A stretch of 5,136 bases of DNA from JBBQBQ01 sp038317685 (GTDB taxonomy: Bacteria > Desulfobacterota > Desulfuromonadia > Desulfuromonadales > DDH964): contig JBBQBQ010000241.1 of NCBI GenBank assembly GCA_038317685.1, forward strand, positions 1 to 5,136. Reading direction: 5' to 3'. Position 1 is the stretch's first letter. Each line of letters opens with the position of its first letter. Made by a program: the position numbers and the translations under genes. Below the pieces are notes generated by a model. It was not told where the DNA came from. It ran no database searches and was given only the letters and a program-made list of their open reading frames with translations. Positions 1-5,136 of this stretch are shown here, piece after piece.

Positions 1-28
1 ATTTATCGAATCAAAAATCGCGACGGCG

Positions 29-57
29 ACCGACCGGCGGAGGTCCCGCCGATCGGT
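29..57. repeat. Imperfect inverted repeat (hairpin) upstream of the DUF302 gene
   Basis: Arms 29-40 and 46-57 pair at 11 of 12 positions, with a single C/A mismatch (34 with 52) and a 5-base loop at 41-45. The stem is very GC-rich. No T-run follows on the + strand, so it is not a standard intrinsic terminator for an upstream + gene. It lies 50 bases before the DUF302 start, and a TATACT hexamer (58-63) directly abuts its right arm. It could be the end of the preceding transcript, an operator or a leader hairpin; the sequence does not decide. Read on the minus strand, the smaller stem 18-21/26-29 is followed by five T (13-17), but no minus-strand gene is seen that would need a terminator. Confidence 0.5.
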
Positions 58-106
58 TATACTGTTGCCTGTATTCAAAGCAGTGCACCCTTGCAAGGAG
101 ACATCG

Positions 107-508
107 ATGAATAAGGAAACTGACTTCAGCTTTGGAAAATCCGTCGCGCTTTCCTTTCCGGAGGCCGTTGACCGGATCAAATCCGTCCTCGGCGAGCAGG
201 GTTTCGGCATTTTGTCCGAAATCGACGTGGCCGCCAAATTCAAGGAAAAACTCGGCATCGACTACCGCCCCTACCTCATTCTCGGTGCCTGCAATCCGAA
301 GCTCGCCCACCAGGCCCTCGGGATCGAAATCGACCTCGGCGTCCTCCTTCCCTGCAACGTGATCGTTTATGTCGATGAAGCAGGCCAGACCATCCTGGTG
401 GCCATGGACCCGGCCAAGGCGATGCGGGTGGTCGGCAATCCGGCCCTGGACGAGGTGGCGAAAGAGGTTCGCCGGCGGCTGGGCCTGGCGTTCCAGGCAG
501 TCGACTGA
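107..508 (+). CDS. DUF302 family protein (complete, 133 aa)
   Basis: A small soluble protein of the DUF302 (TT1751-like) family; its biochemical role is unknown and I assign none. The family pattern is visible: an N-terminal stretch with FPEAVDRIKSVLGEQGFGIL (about residues 17-36), a middle segment with YRPYLILGACNPKLAHQAL (53-71), then LGVLLPCNVIVY (77-88), and a C-terminal helix with EVAKEVRRRLG. Two cysteines, C62 in GACNP and C83 in LPCNV, fall at positions typically conserved in the family. Length fits a single-domain member, and no signal peptide or membrane segment is seen. The ATG at 107 is chosen because AAGGAG (95-100) sits 6 bases upstream. An in-frame TTG at 65 would add 14 residues with no such site. 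The next gene on the same strand starts 226 bases on, so shared transcription with the kinases is possible but unproven. Confidence 0.88.
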   Translation: MNKETDFSFGKSVALSFPEAVDRIKSVLGEQGFGILSEIDVAAKFKEKLGIDYRPYLILGACNPKLAHQALGIEIDLGVLLPCNVIVYVDEAGQTILVAMDPAKAMRVVGNPALDEVAKEVRRRLGLAFQAVD

Positions 509-603
509 TGACCTCTGCCGGTGACGACAGTGGTGCGATCTATGACCGGACGCTGCGCCGATGGCAACCCGGCCGCCTGGATGCGGTGCTGATTCCGGGT
601 TAG
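508..603 (+). CDS. Doubtful 31-codon reading frame overlapping the DUF302 stop
   Basis: The DUF302 stop and an ATG share one base (TGATG, 506-510). A frame runs from there to TAG at 601-603 and encodes 31 residues ending RLDAVLIPG. Such overlaps allow translational coupling, but there is no good ribosome binding site in front, the peptide has no membrane or signal character, and I recognise no family. It may be a remnant of a longer gene or chance. The rest of the gap (604-734) contains the hairpin at 654-678 and the start region of the kinase. I see no convincing terminator or sigma-70 promoter there. Confidence 0.15.
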   Translation: MTSAGDDSGAIYDRTLRRWQPGRLDAVLIPG

Positions 604-653
604 CCTGCATGGCGTCCCGGCGAGTCGGTTTTACTCCATGAAATTGTCTTCGT

Positions 654-678
654 TTCGATCCCCCGGCCAGGGGTCGAA
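654..678. repeat. Bulged hairpin in the leader of the first kinase gene
   Basis: Bases 654-658 plus 660-663 can pair with 670-678, giving 9 base pairs with one bulged T (659) and a 6-base loop (664-669). The right arm contains AGGGG (669-673), which would be the only Shine-Dalgarno-like site for the ATG at 681, so the stem would hide it. No T-run follows, so it is not a typical terminator. It may be a leader structure affecting translation, or chance in GC-rich DNA. Confidence 0.35.
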
Positions 679-718
679 GGATGTCCGTCCCGGCCGTGAG
701 TGAGTTGAGAAGCGCCCT

Positions 719-728
719 GGAAAGAGAG
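719..728 (+). promoter_or_regulatory. Ribosome binding site deciding the start of the first kinase
   Basis: The purine run GGAAAGAGAG ends 6 bases before the ATG at 735. The protein starting there opens with a short basic segment and then a hydrophobic core, as expected for a signal peptide. This supports 735 over the in-frame ATG at 681. Confidence 0.55.
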
Positions 729-734
729 CCCCGC

Positions 735-3419
735 ATGAGTCCCTTTCTGCGTTGGCATCGCTGGTTACCCTGCCTGCTGGTCCTTCTCCTGGCGGTGTCC
801 GTCACTCCGGCCGCCGCGTTGGAGACCGTCACCCTGCAACTCAAGTGGACCCACGCCTTTCAGTTCGCCGGATACTATGCGGCGAAAGAGCAGGGTTACT
901 ACCGGGAGGCCGGGTTGGACGTCAATATCCTGGAAGCGACGCCGACCACCGATCCGGTGCGGGTGGTGCTGGAGGGGAAAGCCCAGTATGCGGTGGGAAC
1001 CAGCAGTCTGATCCTGGAGCGCAAAGCCGGCAAGCCGGTGGTGGTGCTGGCGGTGGTCTTTCAGCAATCCCCCTATGAAATTTATGCCGCTCCCGACATC
1101 CACCACCTTCGCGACCTGATCGGCAAACGTCTGATGATGGAGCCGCAGGCGGAGGAGTTGCTTGCCTATCTCAAAAAGGAAGGGATCCCCCTCGATCGGA
1201 TTCAGCTCCTGCCGCACAGCTTCGATGCCGCCGGGCTGATGCAGGGCAAAGCCGAGGCCATCTCCGGCTATAGTTCGAACGAGCCGTATTACTTCAAACA
1301 GGCCCAGTATCCCTACCAGACCTTCAGCCCGCGCTCGGCCGGGATCGATTTTTACGGGGACAACCTCTTTACCTCGGAGCAGGAGCTGCACGATCATCCC
1401 GACCGGGTCAGGGCCTTCCGCGCCGCCAGCCTGCGGGGCTGGACCTACGCCAAGGAGCATCGCGATGAAGTGATCGCGCTGATCCTTGCCAAGTATTCCA
1501 TGCAGAATACCCGTGATTTCCTGCGCTTCGAATCCGACCAGATGATCCCCCTGCTGCAGCCGAATCTGATCGAGATCGGCTACATGAACCCGAACCGTTG
1601 GCGGCATATCGCCGATACCTACGCCGGTCTCGGCCTGCTTCCCGCGGACTATCCCTTAGAGGGCTTTCTTTATAATGCCGACCAACCGGATCTGACCTGG
1701 GTTTATCGCAGCCTGGCGATTGCCTTGTTGCTGATCGCCGGTGCCAGCGGGGTGGCGGTTTTCATCTACCGGATCAACCGGCGTCTGGTTCAGACCATGG
1801 AGAAGCGCAAGGAGGCCGAAGCTGCGCTCGCGAAGTCGAACAAGGATCTGGCGGATCGGGAGGCCATGCTCAAACAGATCCTGGACACCTCGAGTGTGGC
1901 GATCTTCCTGGTCGACAGGGACGGCCGCATCACCCACGCCAACCAGCGTATGGCCGGGATGTTCGGCTGGCCGCTCGATGAACTGACGGGGAAGGAATAC
2001 GTCGAACTCATCCATCCCTCGGATCGGGACCTCGGCCGTCAGAAGATGCTGGCCTTGCTGGCCAGCCAGATTCCTGTGGTAGAGCTGGAGCGACATTACT
2101 GGCGCGCCGACGGCACCGAATTCTGGGGGTATCTGTCGGGAAAGCGCTTTTACGATGTCAGCGGCGCGGAACTCGGTCTGGTCGGGATGATTTCCGACAT
2201 CTCCCAGCGAAAAAAGGCCGAGGAAGCCCAGGGCCATCTCGAACGCAAGCTCCAACAGGCGCAAAAGGCCGAAAGCCTCGCCCGCATGGCCGGGGCCATT
2301 GCGCACCATTACAACAATTTGATGGGAGCGGTGTTGGGCAATCTGGAACTCGCCCTGAACCAACTGCCGGCGGGGGCGCAAGCCATGAGAAACCTGGCCG
2401 AGGCCATGAAGGCGGCCGAGCGGGCCGCCGAAGTGAGCGGCCTGATGCTCACCTATCTCGGGCAGACCCAAGACAAGCAGACCCCTTTGGACCTCGCCGA
2501 AATCTGTCGGCACTCGCTGCCGATCCTCCGGAACGCCATGCCGAATACGGCGCAGCTTGACGTCGCCCTGCCTTCCCCGGGGCCGACCATCAAGGCGAAT
2601 GCTCAGCAGCTCCAGCAGGTGCTGACCAATCTGGCCGCCAATGCCGGGGAAGCGATCGGTGACAACCCGGGTGCCATCCATCTGGCCGTCAGTACGGTGT
2701 CCTCGGCCGATCTCCCCGCAGTGCACCGCTTCCCCGCGGATTGGCAGCCGCAGGGCGATCTTTTTGCCTGTCTGGAAATAGCGGACGATGGCTGCGGGAT
2801 TCCGGCAAAGGATATCGATAAGCTCTTCGACCCGTTCTTCACGACCAGGTTCACGGGCCGCGGCCTGGGGCTGTCAGTTGTCCTGGGCGTGGTTCGGGCT
2901 CACAACGGGGCCATCACGGTGACGAGCGAGGGGGGCAGGGGCAGCGTCTTCCGGCTCTATTTCCCGTTGTCGACCGAAACCGTCCAACGGCCGGCGGCAG
3001 GCGTGGACCTGGGTTCGCAGGAGGGGAACGACGGCACGATTCTGCTGGTCGAAGACGATCAGCTGGTTCGGAAAATGGCTCACGACATGCTCGCTTTCCT
3101 GAGGTTCAAGGTGCTTGAAGCGAAGGACGGTATCGAGGCGGTGGCCGTCTTCCGCCAGCACCAGGACTCGATCCGTTTGGTGCTGAGCGACCTGAACATG
3201 CCGGGAACGGACGGCTGGGAGATGTTGGCGGCGTTGCGCCGACTCGAGCCGGGCATCCCGGTGATTTTGACCAGCGGTTTCGATCAGGCGCAGGTTATGG
3301 CCGGCGACCATGCCGAAAGACCCCAGGCTTTTTTGGGCAAACCTTACGATTTGACCCGGCTTGACGAGGTGATCCGCCAGGTTTTGGGAAATCTGCCCCG
3401 GGAAGGGGGGCTGTCATGA
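735..3419 (+). CDS. Hybrid sensor histidine kinase with periplasmic NMT1/THI5-like domain, PAS and receiver (complete, 894 aa)
   Basis: An inner-membrane sensor that should bind a small ligand in the periplasm, phosphorylate its own histidine and pass phosphate to its own receiver. Residues 1-28 are a signal peptide (likely cut after AAA28). Residues 29 to about 300 match the NMT1/THI5 substrate-binding fold (LQLKWTHAFQFAGYY, GTSSLILERKAGKPVVVLAV). A membrane helix spans about 326-345, a coiled coil 347-375 and PAS 376-488. The HisKA H-box has H524 in AHHYNNLMGAVLGN. The ATPase shows the N-box at N636, DDGCGI at 684-689, LFDPFFTTRFTGRGLGLS and GRGLGLS at 708-714. The receiver (about 768-885) has acidic E773/D774, phospho-acceptor D819 in LSDLNMPG, T846 and K869 in GKPYD. 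THI5-type relatives bind thiamine-pyrimidine compounds, but the ligand here is unknown. The residue after H524 is His rather than Asp/Glu. There is no output domain, so a separate regulator or phosphotransfer partner is implied. An alternative start at 681 would add 18 residues before the signal peptide. Confidence 0.95.
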   Translation: MSPFLRWHRWLPCLLVLLLAVSVTPAAALETVTLQLKWTHAFQFAGYYAAKEQGYYREAGLDVNILEATPTTDPVRVVLEGKAQYAVGTSSLILERKAGKPVVVLAVVFQQSPYEIYAAPDIHHLRDLIGKRLMMEPQAEELLAYLKKEGIPLDRIQLLPHSFDAAGLMQGKAEAISGYSSNEPYYFKQAQYPYQTFSPRSAGIDFYGDNLFTSEQELHDHPDRVRAFRAASLRGWTYAKEHRDEVIALILAKYSMQNTRDFLRFESDQMIPLLQPNLIEIGYMNPNRWRHIADTYAGLGLLPADYPLEGFLYNADQPDLTWVYRSLAIALLLIAGASGVAVFIYRINRRLVQTMEKRKEAEAALAKSNKDLADREAMLKQILDTSSVAIFLVDRDGRITHANQRMAGMFGWPLDELTGKEYVELIHPSDRDLGRQKMLALLASQIPVVELERHYWRADGTEFWGYLSGKRFYDVSGAELGLVGMISDISQRKKAEEAQGHLERKLQQAQKAESLARMAGAIAHHYNNLMGAVLGNLELALNQLPAGAQAMRNLAEAMKAAERAAEVSGLMLTYLGQTQDKQTPLDLAEICRHSLPILRNAMPNTAQLDVALPSPGPTIKANAQQLQQVLTNLAANAGEAIGDNPGAIHLAVSTVSSADLPAVHRFPADWQPQGDLFACLEIADDGCGIPAKDIDKLFDPFFTTRFTGRGLGLSVVLGVVRAHNGAITVTSEGGRGSVFRLYFPLSTETVQRPAAGVDLGSQEGNDGTILLVEDDQLVRKMAHDMLAFLRFKVLEAKDGIEAVAVFRQHQDSIRLVLSDLNMPGTDGWEMLAALRRLEPGIPVILTSGFDQAQVMAGDHAERPQAFLGKPYDLTRLDEVIRQVLGNLPREGGLS
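3395..3411 (+). promoter_or_regulatory. Ribosome binding site of the second kinase inside a potential hairpin
   Basis: GGAAGGGGGG (3401-3410) ends 5 bases before the ATG at 3416 and is a strong Shine-Dalgarno-like site lying within the last codons of the first kinase gene. GCCCC (3395-3399) can pair with GGGGC (3407-3411), which would cover part of the site. With the ATGA overlap this suggests translation of the second kinase is coupled to ribosomes finishing the first. The pairing is seen in sequence; the coupling is inference. Confidence 0.5.
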
Positions 3420-5136
3420 AAAGAAGCAAATTCTCCGTCCTGACCCTGCTTGCCGTCCTCCTTTTGACCTGCGGCCCGTGCCGGGTTGCCCAGAGCGTGA
3501 CGGAAGCCGCCCCCGTCCGGACCCTGCGGGTTGTCATGGATGATAATTATCCACCCTACACCTTCCGGGACGAAGCAGGAGAACTCAAGGGAATCCTGAT
3601 CGACCAGTGGCGACTATGGGGAGAGAAGACCGGAATCAAGGCCGTGGTGACCGGCATGGATTGGTCTGAAGCCCTGCGCCGCATGCAGGCCGGCGAATTC
3701 GAGGTCATCGACACCATCTTCCGCAGCGAAGCACGCGAGAAAATCTACGACTTCACCAAAGCCTATGCCCGGCTCGATGTTCCCCTCTTCTTCCATGCTG
3801 ATATCTCCGGCATCAGCAGCGGTGCTGATGTCAGGGGGTTTCTGGTGGCGACCAAATCCGGCGACTTCGCGGTGGATTATCTTCGGGAACACGGCATTAC
3901 CGGCATCATCGAATACCCGAGCTACGAAAAACTTCTGGAAGCGGCCCGAGATGGACAAGTCATGGTCTTCATGGTGGACCGGCCGCCCGCACTTTATTTT
4001 ATGAACAAGCTGGGAATCCAGAATCGGTTCCGAGAAACCAAACCGCTCTATACCGGCGAATTTCATCGGGCAGTACCCAAGGGAGATCAAACCCTTCTGG
4101 CCCTTGTTGAAAGCGGTTTCGCAAAAATTTCACCCGCGGAATACAAAAAGATCGAAAAACGCTGGCTCGGTGCGCCGATCCTGAGTGAAGGGCAGATGCA
4201 ATTCCTCTGGATGGGCGGCACCCTGTTTATTGCAATCGTTTCCGGGCTCTTTTTCTGGCTATGGCTGTTGCGGCGTATCGTGACCCGACGAACCGCCGAG
4301 CTTCGGGAGGAGGTCGCGAAACACCAGGTGGCGGAAAACGCCCTCCATGCTTCCGAAAAACGTTTCCGGGAACTCCTCGAAAATATCCAACTGGCGGCCG
4401 TGATCCTCGACCTCGAAGGCAAGGTCACCTTCTGCAACGATTTCCTGGTCCAGCTCTCCGGGTGGAGCAAGGAAGAGATTGTCGGCACCGACTGGTTCGA
4501 GCGGTTTATTCCCGCGGCGGAGGTTGCCTCGGTCAAGGCCATTTTCAAGGCAGCGGTCTTCGACAATACCATCGCCACCCATTACGAGAATGCGATCCTG
4601 ACCCGGGCCGGGGCCTTGCGGAACCTGGTCTGGGATAATTCGGTCCTCCACAACGCGGATCATTCGCCGGCCGGGATCGCAAGTCTCGGGATCGACGTCA
4701 CCGAACACCGGCAACTCGAGGAGCAGCTCCGGCAATCGCAGAAGATGGAGGCCGTCGGGCAGCTGGCCGGCGGGGTGGCCCACGATTTCAACAACATTCT
4801 GTCGGTGATCATGGGGTACGGCTCCCTGCTCAAAATGGGGAAGAATCTTGATGCGCAGCAGCAGGACCGGATCGATCAGCTGCTGACCGCGGCCGAGAAG
4901 GCGGCCCAACTGACCGGTGGTCTGCTGGCTTTCAGCCGCAAGCAGGTCCTGTCTCCCCAAATCGTCAATCTCAATGATCTGGTGATGCGACTGCAAAAGT
5001 TTCTGGCGCGGATCATCGGCGAGGATATCCATCTGAAATCGATCCTCAACCAAGGTGGTCTGCCGGTCCGGGTCGACAGCGGTCAGATCGAGCAGGCCCT
5101 GATCAACCTGGCCACCAATGCCCGCGACGCCATGCC
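3416..5136 (+). CDS. Sensor histidine kinase with periplasmic SBP_bac_3 domain and PAS (partial, 3' end outside window)
   Basis: A second inner-membrane sensor kinase; 573 codons are present with no stop, so the gene continues past 5136. Residues 1 to about 27 form a signal peptide (MKRSKF then a Leu-rich core); C19 is not in a good lipobox. Residues 36-252 match the bacterial extracellular solute-binding family 3 used for amino acids and similar ligands: LRVVMDDNYPPYTF at the start, IFRSEAREKIYDFTKAY (101-117), and MVDRPPALYF. By alignment in mind with amino-acid binding proteins, R107 and D188 sit near the positions that bind the carboxylate and amino groups; this is tentative. A membrane helix spans 263-285, followed by a short coiled coil and PAS (about 314-435). 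The H-box has H456 in GGVAHDFNNIL, the standard form, and the window ends in the N-box (N568 in NLATNARDAM). The G-boxes and any receiver would lie beyond the window. The start is the ATG of the ATGA overlap with the previous gene, with a strong ribosome binding site. Confidence 0.95.
   Translation, partial: MKRSKFSVLTLLAVLLLTCGPCRVAQSVTEAAPVRTLRVVMDDNYPPYTFRDEAGELKGILIDQWRLWGEKTGIKAVVTGMDWSEALRRMQAGEFEVIDTIFRSEAREKIYDFTKAYARLDVPLFFHADISGISSGADVRGFLVATKSGDFAVDYLREHGITGIIEYPSYEKLLEAARDGQVMVFMVDRPPALYFMNKLGIQNRFRETKPLYTGEFHRAVPKGDQTLLALVESGFAKISPAEYKKIEKRWLGAPILSEGQMQFLWMGGTLFIAIVSGLFFWLWLLRRIVTRRTAELREEVAKHQVAENALHASEKRFRELLENIQLAAVILDLEGKVTFCNDFLVQLSGWSKEEIVGTDWFERFIPAAEVASVKAIFKAAVFDNTIATHYENAILTRAGALRNLVWDNSVLHNADHSPAGIASLGIDVTEHRQLEEQLRQSQKMEAVGQLAGGVAHDFNNILSVIMGYGSLLKMGKNLDAQQQDRIDQLLTAAEKAAQLTGGLLAFSRKQVLSPQIVNLNDLVMRLQKFLARIIGEDIHLKSILNQGGLPVRVDSGQIEQALINLATNARDAM

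Noticed and set aside
58..63. TATACT as a sigma-70 -10 box
   Set aside because: It matches five of six consensus bases, but no acceptable -35 hexamer lies 16-18 bases upstream and there is no TG extension, so I do not list it as a promoter.
613..630. CCGGCGAGTCGGTTTT as a terminator after DUF302
   Set aside because: Only a 3-bp stem is possible before four T, too weak for an intrinsic terminator.
11..844. Minus-strand open frame of 277 codons over the DUF302 gene
   Set aside because: It lies opposite a recognised protein family with a good ribosome binding site; its translation is rich in Arg/Gly/His low-complexity stretches and shows no domain. It is a GC-rich shadow.
765..2726. Two long minus-strand open frames (765-1607, 1656-2726) opposite the first kinase
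   Set aside because: The + strand frame there has clear binding-protein, PAS and kinase motifs. The minus frames mirror its codon pattern and have no recognisable domains.
3797..3830. Repeated GCTGAT/ATCAGC units able to form a 7-bp stem (3811-3817 with 3824-3830)
   Set aside because: They lie wholly inside the second kinase coding region and encode an ordinary ADISGISSGADV stretch of the binding domain. Probably incidental.
2874..5053. Several minus-strand open frames (for example 3614-4090, 4087-4578, 4259-5053) opposite the receiver and second kinase
   Set aside because: The + strand translation is a continuous sensor kinase from 3416 to the window end, with SBP_bac_3, PAS and HisKA motifs. 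The minus frames are shadows.
1..5136. CRISPR array, tRNA/rRNA, insertion sequence, or phage/defence genes
   Set aside because: I saw no regularly spaced repeats, tRNA-like cloverleaf, transposase motif or terminal repeats; almost all of the window is explained by the three protein genes.

Overview
The window reads as a high-GC (by eye about 60%) Gram-negative chromosome. A Desulfuromonadales/Geobacter-like deltaproteobacterium is my best guess. That rests on family knowledge: NMT1/THI5-type and SBP_bac_3-type periplasmic domains fused to PAS/histidine-kinase cores, together with stand-alone DUF302 proteins, are common there. No marker gene in the window fixes the taxon.

Layout, all real genes on the + strand. 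Positions 1-106 are a leader with a strong imperfect hairpin (29-57) and a good ribosome binding site. Positions 107-508 encode a complete 133-residue DUF302-family protein. Positions 509-734 are mostly non-coding, with a doubtful 31-codon reading frame (508-603) and a second hairpin (654-678). Positions 735-3419 encode a complete 894-residue membrane hybrid sensor histidine kinase: signal peptide, periplasmic NMT1/THI5-like binding domain, one transmembrane helix, coiled coil, PAS, HisKA, HATPase and C-terminal receiver. Positions 3416-5136 hold the 5' part (573 codons) of a second membrane sensor kinase: signal peptide, periplasmic SBP_bac_3 domain, transmembrane helix, PAS, HisKA. It runs off the window at the N-box of its ATPase domain. 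The two kinase genes overlap by 4 bases (ATGA).

The two kinases look like one transcription and translation unit in which two periplasmic binding-protein folds of different families, probably reading different small molecules, feed similar cytoplasmic kinase cores. No DNA-binding response regulator, transporter or output enzyme is in view. The output presumably lies downstream or elsewhere. DUF302 is upstream with a 226-base gap, and a functional link to the kinases is not shown.

Each part belongs to a known family, so I do not claim a new system. The points most worth checking are the paired binding-protein kinases, the non-acidic residue after the phospho-accepting histidine in the first kinase (HHYNN, against HDFNN in the second), the start-site region of the first kinase, and the hairpin over the ribosome binding site at the kinase-kinase junction.
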